Assembly: GCA_050305405.1 (NCBI GenBank)
Contig: JBNLFG010000001.1
Span: 310,001 to 374,000 of the forward strand
Origin: Desulfolinea sp050305405
GTDB lineage: Bacteria > Chloroflexota > Anaerolineae > Anaerolineales > Villigracilaceae
DNA: 64,000 bases
Reading direction: 5' to 3'
Every line of letters begins with the position of its first letter. The first letter of the stretch is position 1. Positions 1 to 8,074 of this stretch are shown piece after piece. A model generated the notes under the pieces. It did not search any database, had not been told where the DNA came from, and saw nothing but the letters and a program-made list of their open reading frames with translations. The position numbers and the translations under genes were made by a program.

Positions 1-49
1 TCCAAGACCCGCCCCTACTAAAACCTAACGTCTACAATCTAAAGCCTAT

Positions 50-829
50 CTACTCAAACTCCAGCTCGAAGTCTTCGTCTTCTGAAAACTCCCCAACTCG
101 CTCGATCTCAATATCACTAAACAGTCCATCCTGATGTATATGCAGACGATGACGTTTCACCAACTCCAACATGGCTAAAAAGGTGACCGCCACTTCAATA
201 CGACTATTCGCCCCGTCGATCATTTTGCGGAAGGTCGTCCGCTCTTGACTACTCAAAAAGCGCACAATATGCTGCACCTTCTCGCGGATCGTCACTTTGG
301 GCGCGCGGATCACTGTTCCCAGCTCGGCTTTTTCGGCTTCACGGGCAAAAATTCTTTCGGCCGCATGAACGAGATCCGTCAAGGTCACTTCCCCCATCTC
401 AAAACGGGCTTCAACCTTGGGCGGGGCAGCGATCCGCAGGTACGTCCGCAAATCCTGCGCCTGTCGCTCCTTCATCCAGCCCGCTATTTCCTTGAACTTC
501 TTATACAATCGCAACTGGCGCGCCAACGCTTCGCCGGGATCTTCCTCGCCAGCTTCACGCACAGGCGGGCGCGGTAGCAGCGCTTCCGATTTGATCTGGA
601 TCAGTTTCGCCGCAATCACCAAAAACGCCGAAATCTCTTCGGCATCCATTTCCTCTTCCAAACCGCGAATACGCTCCAGATACTGATCGGTGACCAACGC
701 CAAAGAGACGCTCGTGATGTCGAGTTCGGCGTGCTCGATCAGGCTCAACAACAGGTCAAGTGGGCCTTCAAAAACAGGCGTACTGACGGTATATTTTTTG
801 GTTTGGTTTTCGGCAATACTGATGGTCAT
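50..829 (-). CDS. scpA: Segregation and condensation protein A (kleisin)
   Basis: ScpA is the kleisin subunit that bridges the head domains of the SMC dimer and, with ScpB, forms the bacterial condensin used in chromosome compaction and segregation. The 259-aa product has the family's N-terminal signature FEGPLDLLL at residues 20-28, a helical central region, and an acidic C-terminal winged-helix segment. The length is normal. scpB would be expected downstream, outside the window. The partner smc is in this window at 43725-47336. The ATG has no Shine-Dalgarno sequence; instead TATAAT lies 8 nt upstream, so the message is probably leaderless. Confidence 0.93.
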   Translation of the reverse strand: MTISIAENQTKKYTVSTPVFEGPLDLLLSLIEHAELDITSVSLALVTDQYLERIRGLEEEMDAEEISAFLVIAAKLIQIKSEALLPRPPVREAGEEDPGEALARQLRLYKKFKEIAGWMKERQAQDLRTYLRIAAPPKVEARFEMGEVTLTDLVHAAERIFAREAEKAELGTVIRAPKVTIREKVQHIVRFLSSQERTTFRKMIDGANSRIEVAVTFLAMLELVKRHRLHIHQDGLFSDIEIERVGEFSEDEDFELEFE

Positions 830-845
830 AAGGCGAGATTATAAC
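827..845 (-). promoter_or_regulatory. Extended -10 promoter of scpA, probably leaderless
   Basis: On the minus strand TGTTATAAT (TATAAT at 838-843, preceded by TGn) ends 8 nt before the scpA ATG at 829. Transcription starting 6-8 nt after the -10 box would begin at or next to the start codon. No convincing -35 box is seen, which fits an extended -10 promoter. Confidence 0.5.
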
Positions 846-961
846 AGAACATGCCTCCGCGAGGAGCGTGCTTTTACGACGATGCGGTCTCATATTTTCA
901 AAAAATTGCTTCGACGATAAAGCTGCCTCGCAAAATCGTCCAACTTAGATACGACCTACGG

Positions 962-977
962 TATAATCGCCGACATG
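962..977 (+). promoter_or_regulatory. -10 box of moaC, probably leaderless
   Basis: A perfect TATAAT at 962-967 is followed by 7 nt and the ATG of moaC at 975. No ribosome-binding site can fit between them. The -35 region is poor. The arrangement matches that of scpA on the opposite strand and of the zinc-ribbon gene at 53329. Confidence 0.5.
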
Positions 978-1451
978 ACAAATTTGACCCACATAGACGA
1001 AACAGGCAAAGCCCACATGGTAGACGTGGGCGCAAAACCGGATAGCGAACGCGTCGCCGTGGCGCGTGGCGAAGTAAAAATGCTAAAGACGACATTTGAC
1101 CTGATCGCCGCAGGCAACATGAAAAAAGGCGACGTCTTGACAGTTGCCCAAATCGCAGGCATCAACGGCGCGAAACAGACATCCAACTTGATTCCGTTAT
1201 GTCATCCCCTGCCGCTCACACACATCTCGGTCGAACTCCGCCTGGACGAATCTTTGCCCGGCGTACAGATCACCGCCTCCGCGCGCCTGCGCGGCAAAAC
1301 CGGCGTCGAGATGGAAGCCCTGACAGCCGTCTCCGTCGCCGCCCTGACGATCTACGATATGGCCAAAGCCGCCGAAAAGACGATGGTCATCCAAAACATT
1401 CGTCTTGTTGAGAAACATGGCGGGCAAAGCGGTGATGTTGTAAATGAGTAA
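975..1451 (+). CDS. moaC: Cyclic pyranopterin monophosphate synthase MoaC
   Basis: MoaC converts the MoaA product (3',8-cyclo-GTP) into cyclic pyranopterin monophosphate in molybdenum cofactor synthesis. The 158-aa protein is full length. It has LCHPLP at 75-80, KTGVEMEALTAVS at 108-120, and the catalytic Asp128 and Lys131 in the DMAKA motif. It is followed on the same strand by moaD and moaE, each separated by a palindromic repeat rather than tightly packed. moaA is not in the window, so the pathway must be completed elsewhere. The divergent neighbour is scpA. Confidence 0.95.
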   Translation: MTNLTHIDETGKAHMVDVGAKPDSERVAVARGEVKMLKTTFDLIAAGNMKKGDVLTVAQIAGINGAKQTSNLIPLCHPLPLTHISVELRLDESLPGVQITASARLRGKTGVEMEALTAVSVAALTIYDMAKAAEKTMVIQNIRLVEKHGGQSGDVVNE

Positions 1452-1454
1452 TAG

Positions 1455-1575
1455 CTCCTGAGCGGAGGACTGAGCAATCCACAGGATGTATCGAAGTCCG
1501 CAGTCGAAGGCCGGCCTTACTGAAACACCGCTCTTCGACTTCACTCCCTATCCGTCGTTCCGCTCAGAGACTGAA
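1455..1575. repeat. Family A palindromic intergenic repeat, copy 1
   Basis: The segment opens with CCTGAGCGGAGG, contains opposed TCGAAG/CTTCGA units in the middle, and closes with CCGCTCAGAGACTGA, giving a long imperfect inverted repeat. Closely similar sequence recurs at about 17934-18044 and 55445-55557. It separates moaC from moaD. Confidence 0.75.
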
Positions 1576-1607
1576 ATTTATTGTAGAGAAAATTTAGAGA
1601 ATATCCC

Positions 1608-1856
1608 ATGCACAAAGTAAACGTCCTCTTTTTCGCCACCTTCCGCACTCGCGCGGGACGCTCATCGCTCGAAGTTGAACTCAACGACAACGCGACGGTC
1701 GGCGAACTCAAAGATTTGTTGGTAGCTGAAATCCCCGCACTGGAAGCATCCCTGCACCATACACTCGTCTCCATCAACCGCGAATTCGCCTTCGATGATG
1801 AAGTCATCCCCGAAGGCGCGGAAGTCGCATTGTTCCCACCTGTAAGCGGAGGATAG
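1608..1856 (+). CDS. moaD: Molybdopterin synthase small subunit MoaD
   Basis: MoaD is the ubiquitin-like sulfur carrier of molybdopterin synthase. Its C-terminal Gly-Gly is adenylated and converted to a thiocarboxylate, which donates sulfur to precursor Z in complex with MoaE. The 82-aa protein ends in PPVSGG, as required, and has the family's beta-grasp length. It lies between moaC and moaE. There is no good Shine-Dalgarno sequence before the ATG. Thiocarboxylate carriers such as ThiS share the fold, but the moa context settles the call. Confidence 0.92.
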   Translation: MHKVNVLFFATFRTRAGRSSLEVELNDNATVGELKDLLVAEIPALEASLHHTLVSINREFAFDDEVIPEGAEVALFPPVSGG

Positions 1857-1936
1857 TGTCACTGCGAGGAAGGCTTTAGCCTAACATTTCAGTCTCCATC
1901 GCAAGAAGGAGATTGCTTCGCTTCGCTCACAATGAC
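1857..1936. repeat. Family B palindromic intergenic repeat
   Basis: The unit starts with GTGTCACTGCGAGGAAG and ends with GATTGCTTCGCTTCGCTCACAATGACAT, so its ends are roughly complementary. A partial copy lies in inverted orientation at 22908-22937. It fills the gap between moaD and moaE. Confidence 0.65.
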
Positions 1937-1950
1937 ATATCAAAAAACTT

Positions 1951-2442
1951 ATGACAAACTCTAACTTCCCCACCATCTTCTCCATCACCGAAGACGAGAT
2001 CGACATCAACGAACTCGTCGAACAGATTACGCTCACATCCACGGGCGCGGCGGCAATCTTTACCGGCATGGTGCGCGGCGAGACCTCCCGCGAAGGCAAA
2101 GCACAGGGCATCAACTACGCCCCACACGAGACCACCTATCTCGAATACGAAGCCTATATCCCGATGGCGGAAGAAAAAATGAAACAGGTCGCCGATGAAA
2201 TTCGCGAACGCTGGGATACCATCGAGGGCATCGCCATCGTCCAGCGCATCGGGAAGCTCTATCCGCGCACACCGACGGTGCTGATCGCCTGCACCGCATC
2301 TCATCGCGATACGGGCGTCTTCGAAGCTGCCCGCTACGGCATCGACCGCCTGAAAGAGATTGTTCCCGTTTGGAAAAAGGAATATATGCCCGACGGCGAA
2401 GAATGGATTGAAGGCGAATATATCCCATCCAAAGACGATTAA
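1951..2442 (+). CDS. moaE: Molybdopterin synthase catalytic subunit MoaE
   Basis: MoaE transfers sulfur from the MoaD thiocarboxylate to cyclic pyranopterin monophosphate, producing molybdopterin. The 163-aa product has the conserved HRDTGVFEAARYGIDRLKE stretch from about residue 118 and the VPVWKKE motif (Lys135 and Lys142-143), which form the active site. It is the last gene of the moaC-D-E series. A rho-independent terminator follows before fabF. Confidence 0.93.
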   Translation: MTNSNFPTIFSITEDEIDINELVEQITLTSTGAAAIFTGMVRGETSREGKAQGINYAPHETTYLEYEAYIPMAEEKMKQVADEIRERWDTIEGIAIVQRIGKLYPRTPTVLIACTASHRDTGVFEAARYGIDRLKEIVPVWKKEYMPDGEEWIEGEYIPSKDD

Positions 2443-2512
2443 GCCCTGTATCTGCCCTTTTTACACAACAATCCCGAGCGGACACATAGGGCCGGCCCCT
2501 ACACAATAACAA

Positions 2513-2555
2513 AAACTCCCCCGTGACGAACTCCACGCACGGGGGTTATTCTTTT
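2513..2555 (+). terminator. Terminator after moaE
   Basis: The stem CCCCCGTG (2518-2525) pairs with CACGGGGG (2538-2545), followed by the T-rich tract ttattctttt. It separates the moa genes from fabF. Confidence 0.75.
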
Positions 2556-2581
2556 GTAGATAAAATCTTATCGGAGGAATT

Positions 2582-3817
2582 ATGGAAAAAGTCGTTATTA
2601 CTGGTATGGGAACAGTCAACCCACTCGGGCTGACTGTTGAAGAAACCTGGAAAAACATCAAGAACGGCGCCTCGGGCGTTGCCCCGATCACACGCTTCGA
2701 CGCATCCGATTGGCTGGCGCAGATCGCCTGCGAAGTGAAAAACTTCGATCCCAGCAATTATATGCCCGCCAAAGAAGCGCGCCGCCGCGACATCTTCGAG
2801 CAATTTGCTTCGGCGGCCGCACTCGAAGCCATTCAAAGCTCAGGTCTGGAAGTCACGCCCGAAAACGCCGGTCGCATTGGCGTTTTGGTCTCATCGGCGA
2901 TGGGCGGTTTGAAATCACTCCAAGATGCGATCTTCACGCTCAAAGACCACGGCGCTCGTCGCGTCAGTCCCTTTCTAATCCCAATGCTGATGGCAAACGG
3001 CGCAGCCGGATTGATCGGCATCGACCACGGTCTTAAAGGTCCTGCTATGTCGGTCGCATCCGCTTGTGCGTCCGGGATCGACGGAATCGGTCTCGCATGG
3101 ATGATGTTGCGCTCCGGCATGATCGACGTCGCCGTAACAGGCGCATCCGAATCAACCCTGACCGAAACTGGTGTGGGGGCATTCGATCGAATTGGTGCCC
3201 TGTCCCGCAGAAACGACGACTACGCGATGACCCCGGCGCCCTTCGACAAAAACCGTGATGGCTTGGTGATGGGCGAAGGTGCAGGCATTCTTATCATGGA
3301 AACCGAAAGTCACGCCAAAGCGCGCGGGGCAAATATTCTGGCCGAGTTAGCGGGATACGCTGCCACAGCGGATGCGTACCACGTCACCGCCCCATCGTCA
3401 GAAGGTGCTGGTGGCGCGGAAGCCATTCGACAGGCGCTCGTTTCGGCGCAAGTTAATCCAGACGAAGTGGACTACATCAGCGCACACGGCACGGCGACGC
3501 CACTAAACGACGCATCCGAGACCAAAGCGGTAAAAGCGGCTTTGGGAGAGTACGCCTACACAACACCGATCTCCTCGACCAAATCCATGACGGGTCACAT
3601 GATGGGCGCAACCGGCGCACTGGAAGCGATCTTCTGCGTGCAGGCGATCCGCGAGGGCGTGCTGCCGCCAACGATCCACTACGAAACACCCGACCCCGAT
3701 TGTGATCTGGACTATGTACCGAACGTGGCACGCGATGCCGAGGTGAATGTGGCAATCAGCAACGCCTTTGGTTTTGGCGGGCATAATGCGGTCATGGTAG
3801 TCAGAAAATACAAGTAA
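2582..3817 (+). CDS. fabF: Beta-ketoacyl-ACP synthase II
   Basis: FabF condenses malonyl-ACP with acyl-ACP in fatty acid elongation. The 411-aa protein is full length and has the complete Cys-His-His triad: Cys162 in SVASACASG, His302 in AHGTATPLND and His339 in KSMTGHMMGATG. The C-terminal FGFGGHNA motif is typical of the family. Its start is supported by a strong GGAGG sequence just upstream. It is flanked by terminators on both sides, so it is probably transcribed alone. No other fab genes are adjacent. Confidence 0.95.
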   Translation: MEKVVITGMGTVNPLGLTVEETWKNIKNGASGVAPITRFDASDWLAQIACEVKNFDPSNYMPAKEARRRDIFEQFASAAALEAIQSSGLEVTPENAGRIGVLVSSAMGGLKSLQDAIFTLKDHGARRVSPFLIPMLMANGAAGLIGIDHGLKGPAMSVASACASGIDGIGLAWMMLRSGMIDVAVTGASESTLTETGVGAFDRIGALSRRNDDYAMTPAPFDKNRDGLVMGEGAGILIMETESHAKARGANILAELAGYAATADAYHVTAPSSEGAGGAEAIRQALVSAQVNPDEVDYISAHGTATPLNDASETKAVKAALGEYAYTTPISSTKSMTGHMMGATGALEAIFCVQAIREGVLPPTIHYETPDPDCDLDYVPNVARDAEVNVAISNAFGFGGHNAVMVVRKYK

Positions 3818-3837
3818 GTGGTTTTCAGTAAAAGCAA

Positions 3838-3870
3838 AAGACCTTCGGCTTTAGGCTCGAAGGTCTTTTT
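3838..3870 (+). terminator. Terminator after fabF
   Basis: AAGACCTTCG (3838-3847) pairs perfectly with CGAAGGTCTT (3858-3867), followed by a T run. Confidence 0.9.
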
Positions 3871-3942
3871 GATTCTACTCGTCACATCTATCAAAGCGTT
3901 TAGCCGTTCTATAATAGATTTAATTGTATAACCGCCCAGATG

Positions 3943-3980
3943 AAAAAACGGGAGCAACCTCGATCTGAAGTTGCTCCCGC
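3943..3980 (-). terminator. Terminator of the nrdR-nrdJ-ygjP operon
   Basis: Read on the minus strand, CGGGAGCAAC and GTTGCTCCCG form a 10-bp stem followed by six T residues. It lies directly after the stop codon of the metallopeptidase gene. Confidence 0.85.
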
Positions 3981-3991
3981 TTCATGAACAT

Positions 3992-4687
3992 TTATTGCCA
4001 GTGAAATTGGCCGCCGTTTTCCTTCAACCACCTGCGCCGGGACTTGTAATCCGGCATGATCGCGCCAACCTGCGCCCAGAAAGCGGAGGAGTGATTTGCC
4101 TCGCGCAGATGACAAAGCTCGTGCACCACCACATAGTCGATGATCTCGAGCGGTGCCATCACCAGCCGCCAGGTGAGATTGATGTAGCCCTTCGAACTGC
4201 ATGATCCCCAACGCGTGCGCGCAGAGGAAAGTTTGACCTGCTTGACATCGAAGCCATGCTTCTCGGCGTAATGGGCAACGCGCTCGTTAAAAATATGGCA
4301 CGCTTCTTTTTTGTACCAGTTTTCGAAAATGTCTTTTGCAGCACCTTGCGCAGACTTGGCAAGTTGAAAATCTTGCTTCAACTCAAGAGCAGGCTTTTGC
4401 TGACTGAGAATTTTAAGAGCATAAATTTCTCCCAGAAAAAGAAATTCTTCTCCATCCACAAATTGACGCGGCGCAAATGCCGCCTGCCTTGCCTGAACTT
4501 CTGCCTGCTTTTTAGCGATCCAGCCGGCGTGTTTTTTGAGCATGGCACTGATCTGCCGCTGCGTGGCACGCTGCGGGGCGCGCACAAGCAGCTCGCCATT
4601 CGGCTGAACGACGAGGGCAATGGTTTTGCGTTTAGAGCGGATGATTTTGGGCTTTAACTTTCCAACATCCAAACAAGCCACTAACAT
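3992..4687 (-). CDS. YgjP-like M48-type metallopeptidase (DUF45)
   Basis: The 231-aa protein belongs to the YgjP/DUF45 group of zinc metallopeptidase-like proteins, whose cellular role is poorly defined. It has the RWGSC motif at 159-163 and the zinc-binding HELCH at 189-193, followed by His199 in NHS, so the metal site looks intact. Its ATG overlaps the end of nrdJ by 7 nt, which implies translational coupling to the ribonucleotide reductase. A terminator follows. Whether it acts on the reductase or is simply co-transcribed cannot be judged from sequence. Confidence 0.85.
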   Translation of the reverse strand: MLVACLDVGKLKPKIIRSKRKTIALVVQPNGELLVRAPQRATQRQISAMLKKHAGWIAKKQAEVQARQAAFAPRQFVDGEEFLFLGEIYALKILSQQKPALELKQDFQLAKSAQGAAKDIFENWYKKEACHIFNERVAHYAEKHGFDVKQVKLSSARTRWGSCSSKGYINLTWRLVMAPLEIIDYVVVHELCHLREANHSSAFWAQVGAIMPDYKSRRRWLKENGGQFHWQ

Positions 4688-7290
4688 TCGCTAAAACTAC
4701 AGGCGTAACACTTGCGGCAGCCTTCCTCGTTTACCACAGCGGCTTCACCGCACTCCGGGCAAAGATCACCGATGCGCGGAATCTTCGTCATCGTGGGGGC
4801 TTTTTCAACTTCCTGTCCGCCATTTTTGCGATACGCTTCACTTTCACGCACATGGTCGGCTTCGGCCTCGGCAGGTGTGGAGGCGATCAACTCCTGCATC
4901 ATACTCTTGGATTCACGCAGGTATTCGGCTAAGACCTGTCCAACACCATCGGCCAGCGAACGCACGCGGTTGGGCCCAAATCCCAGCGAGCGACCACCAC
5001 CGATCCCGCCGAGTTGCCGGACGATCTCTTTGATACGATCACGCGGCGAAACGGGCGATGCCAAACGCAGCACGTAAGAGATCAAACGGCCAATCGCTTC
5101 TGAGACAGCAGCGGTCTCAGAACCGGCTTTGGAAGTGTTCACAAAGACTTCAAAGGGCTGCCGCCCGCCATTCTCATTGACGGTCACGAAGGCTTTACCG
5201 AGCGGTGTCTCAACGTTGTAGGTCCAACCGATCAACGCGCGCGGACGCGGCTTCTTGCTCTCACGCCAAAGCGGTTTCAGAGCGGCCATATCGACATGCT
5301 CAGGCTGCTTCTGTTTGGCGGTCGCTTTGGTCTCCAGCACAACTGCGTCACGCGAGCCGGTCACATAGACCGTGATGCCTTTACAGCCCAATTCCCAGGC
5401 CAGTTTGTAGGCTTCTGAAACGTCTTCTTCGGTGGCTGTCTCAGGAAAATTGACAGTCTTCGAGAGTGAGTTATCCACGAAAGCTTGCAGCGCAGCCTGC
5501 ATGCGCACATGTTCATCGGCGCTAATATCTGCCGAGACGACGAAGGTGTCCCGAATGGCTTGCGGCACATCGCTGACGTTCTGACAAGTACCATCTTCCA
5601 TGACCTTCTCGAAAATTTCCTGACGCGCTTCACCAGCCAAACCAGCCTCTGCCAATGCATTCTCAAAGCGCGGGCTGGCGTAGGTCAGTTGCAGATCACG
5701 TCCATTATCGTTGACATGGCGGATGTAGGCGAGTGCGAACGTCGGCTCACAGCCGTATCCTTCGCATCCGGCAACGGTAGCAATCGTCCCGGTGGGCGCG
5801 ACCGTTGTTTGGGCAGCGTTACGAATACCGTGCTGCCGAATTCCATCCACAACGGAATCCCAGTCAAGTTCCGGGCGATCCCAGTTCTTGGTATAAGAGA
5901 CAACAGATTTAGGCTTTCTCCAGGTGAAACTCGCGGGGTCGTAAATACTGCCCTCGATGACAGAAAATGCACCGCGCTCTTCCGCCATCCTGATGCTGGT
6001 CTGCATGGCGTGGTAGCGCACAAATTCCATCAACTGCGCGCCAAATTCCTGGCCTGTGCGTGAGCCGTAACGCACACCCGCGTGATACATAATATCGGCC
6101 AAGCCCATAATACCCAGCCCAATGCGGCGCGCGCTCGTAGCGGCTTCTTTGAGTTGCGGCACGGCGGGCACATAGGCATTTATATCGACAACATCATCAA
6201 GAAAGTAGGTCGCCAAAACAGTGCTCTTACGGATTTCTTCCCAGTCCACATTGCCATCGGGTGCACAATGCTCGGCAAGATTGATCGAGCCCAAACAACA
6301 GGATTCATAGGGCCCCAGCCACTGCTCGCCGCAGGGATTTGTGGACTCAAGCGAGTAAAGATGCGGAACAGGATTGTCGCGATTCGCGGCGTCGAGGAAG
6401 AGCATCCCCGGCTCACCGTTATGATGCGCCTGATGGACGATTTTCTCGTAAAGCGCCCGTGCCTTGACTTTTCGATATGTCCTGATCGGGATGCCCGCTG
6501 CCTCGGCTTGCTCCAGCGTCCCCCTGAACCCTCGATATTGGGGCGAGAGCACATCCGGGAAGCGTAATGCCCACTCATCATCTTTTTCGACAGCGCGCAT
6601 AAAGGCATCTGTAATCCCCACCGAAATATTGAAATTTGTGATCTGATTCTCGTCGGTTTTACAGTTAATAAACTCTTCAATATCGGGATGATCCACGCGC
6701 AACACACCCATATTGGCACCACGTCGTGTGCCGCCCTGCGCGATCTCGCCAAAGGCATGGTCATAAACCCGCAAAAAACCAACCGGTCCCGTCGCCTGCC
6801 CCGCCGATGAGTTGACCAACGTCCCCTTCGGGCGCAAGCGCGAGAAGGAGAAACCGTTCCCACCACCCGTCTGCTGGATCAACGCCGCATCGCGCAGCGA
6901 CTGAAAGATACCTGCTGCATCACGTCCCATATCATCGTTGACAGGCAACACAAAACAGGCTGCCAACTGCCCAAGTGGCGTGCCAGCGCCAGTAAACGTC
7001 GGAGAATTCGGGAAAAACTTCTTACTCACCAATAAATGATAGAACTCGCGCGCACGTTTGATTACGTCTCCATCCCATGCTTCTTCAGCTTTGGCAACAT
7101 GATACGAGACACGCCAGAACATTTCATCAATGCTCTCGATTGGCTCGCCATCCTCGCCACGTCGTAGATAGCGACGTTCCAACACCTGACGCGAATTATC
7201 GGTCAGATCAATACTGGGTAAATCGCTCGGTAAAGGTGGGGTCGCTAATAATCCCTGCTTAACAGTTACAGCAGCTTTTTTCGTCATCAT
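4681..7290 (-). CDS. nrdJ: Adenosylcobalamin-dependent ribonucleotide reductase (class II)
   Basis: This enzyme reduces ribonucleoside diphosphates to deoxyribonucleotides using a radical generated from adenosylcobalamin, independently of oxygen. The 869-aa protein has the catalytic barrel with Cys112 and with Cys320 in NPCGEQ (318-323), and ends in a Cys-rich tail (CPECG and CRKCYAC) that rereduces the active-site disulfide. The start has a good AAGGAG site; a second ATG follows immediately. It lies downstream of its likely repressor nrdR and overlaps the metallopeptidase gene by 7 nt. No class I or III reductase is in the window. Confidence 0.95.
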   Translation of the reverse strand: MMTKKAAVTVKQGLLATPPLPSDLPSIDLTDNSRQVLERRYLRRGEDGEPIESIDEMFWRVSYHVAKAEEAWDGDVIKRAREFYHLLVSKKFFPNSPTFTGAGTPLGQLAACFVLPVNDDMGRDAAGIFQSLRDAALIQQTGGGNGFSFSRLRPKGTLVNSSAGQATGPVGFLRVYDHAFGEIAQGGTRRGANMGVLRVDHPDIEEFINCKTDENQITNFNISVGITDAFMRAVEKDDEWALRFPDVLSPQYRGFRGTLEQAEAAGIPIRTYRKVKARALYEKIVHQAHHNGEPGMLFLDAANRDNPVPHLYSLESTNPCGEQWLGPYESCCLGSINLAEHCAPDGNVDWEEIRKSTVLATYFLDDVVDINAYVPAVPQLKEAATSARRIGLGIMGLADIMYHAGVRYGSRTGQEFGAQLMEFVRYHAMQTSIRMAEERGAFSVIEGSIYDPASFTWRKPKSVVSYTKNWDRPELDWDSVVDGIRQHGIRNAAQTTVAPTGTIATVAGCEGYGCEPTFALAYIRHVNDNGRDLQLTYASPRFENALAEAGLAGEARQEIFEKVMEDGTCQNVSDVPQAIRDTFVVSADISADEHVRMQAALQAFVDNSLSKTVNFPETATEEDVSEAYKLAWELGCKGITVYVTGSRDAVVLETKATAKQKQPEHVDMAALKPLWRESKKPRPRALIGWTYNVETPLGKAFVTVNENGGRQPFEVFVNTSKAGSETAAVSEAIGRLISYVLRLASPVSPRDRIKEIVRQLGGIGGGRSLGFGPNRVRSLADGVGQVLAEYLRESKSMMQELIASTPAEAEADHVRESEAYRKNGGQEVEKAPTMTKIPRIGDLCPECGEAAVVNEEGCRKCYACSFSEC

Positions 7291-7357
7291 ATTCTCCTTA
7301 AAAATTGAAATGGTTTTTATGTCACTTGCCCCCTAAAATGTCAAAAGGGCAGCAAAA

Positions 7358-7804
7358 TTACTCCAGGAGGCGGTCAATCTCCGCGCGTAGCGCATGCAGA
7401 TCATCCAACTGAAGATAGACCATCGCATAGCGCATATATGCGATCTGATCCAGCTCTTTGAGCCCCCCGATCACTTTATCCCCAATTACACGTGAAGAAA
7501 CTTCCGATTTCCCCATCTTCTGTAAAGCGTTCTCAACCTGCCCCACCAAACGCTCAATATCTGCCGCAGAAACAGGACGCTTTGCACATGAAATACGAAT
7601 GCCATTCTTAAGCTTTTCGCGGTCAAAATCCTCGCGCGCACCATCCTGCTTAACAATCAACGGCGTCGCCAAAATCGGACGCTCGTAGCTGCTAAATCGC
7701 TGTCCACAACTCAAACATTCTCGCCGACGACGAATATTTCCCTGACTATCATGGGATGTATCAACAACTTTGGAGGAATCATGTTGGCAATAGGGACAAC
7801 GCAT
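7358..7804 (-). CDS. nrdR: Transcriptional repressor NrdR
   Basis: NrdR is a zinc-ribbon/ATP-cone regulator that represses ribonucleotide reductase genes in response to nucleotide pools. I start it at the ATG at 7804, giving 148 aa beginning MRCPYC, the usual family start; a 22-codon upstream extension is open but atypical. Zinc ligands are Cys3, Cys6, Cys30 and Cys33, and the ATP-cone domain follows from about residue 46. It is the first gene of the nrdR-nrdJ-metallopeptidase operon, so it probably regulates itself with nrdJ. I could not find a convincing pair of NrdR boxes. Confidence 0.95.
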   Translation of the reverse strand: MRCPYCQHDSSKVVDTSHDSQGNIRRRRECLSCGQRFSSYERPILATPLIVKQDGAREDFDREKLKNGIRISCAKRPVSAADIERLVGQVENALQKMGKSEVSSRVIGDKVIGGLKELDQIAYMRYAMVYLQLDDLHALRAEIDRLLE

Positions 7805-7910
7805 AGGCTTTACTCTTTCATCTAAAAAGGGATAACAGAACATTTGTCTCACGCCAGATATGGGGGTCACGCTTCTCTAGCCTGTTACATCTAGCGGTCA
7901 ATGGGTGCAA

Positions 7911-7939
7911 ATTCTAGCACAAATAAAAATCAACTACAA
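7911..7939 (-). promoter_or_regulatory. Promoter candidate for the nrdR operon
   Basis: On the minus strand a -35 box TTGTAG (7934-7939) is followed by 17 nt and an extended -10 box TGCTAGAAT (TAGAAT at 7911-7916). The 5' leader would be about 100 nt long. Confidence 0.5.
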
Positions 7940-8029
7940 GAGGACAAATGGTTTTTTCCACCTTAAAATTTCCATTATCCAACTCCCCCCTAAAAATAAG
8001 ACTTTTTTGTGGAAAAGATTTAATGCAAA

Positions 8030-8066
8030 AAAGAAAAAACGTGCAGACCTATTTTTGGCCTGCACG
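8030..8066 (-). terminator. Terminator of the pentose-phosphate operon
   Basis: On the minus strand CGTGCAGGCC pairs with GGTCTGCACG (one G-T pair), followed by a T-rich run. It lies after the metallophosphoesterase stop codon. Confidence 0.8.
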
Positions 8067-8074
8067 CGTCTTCT

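Noticed and set aside
830..974. Moco riboswitch upstream of moaC
   Set aside because: The predicted transcript begins at the start codon, leaving no leader for a riboswitch.
5485..6567. Plus-strand ORFs of 192 and 161 codons opposite nrdJ
   Set aside because: They are shadows of nrdJ, which has all its motifs, and have no ribosome-binding sites.
7805..8029. NrdR box pair upstream of nrdR
   Set aside because: Only AT-rich stretches were seen; no two spaced copies close to the consensus.
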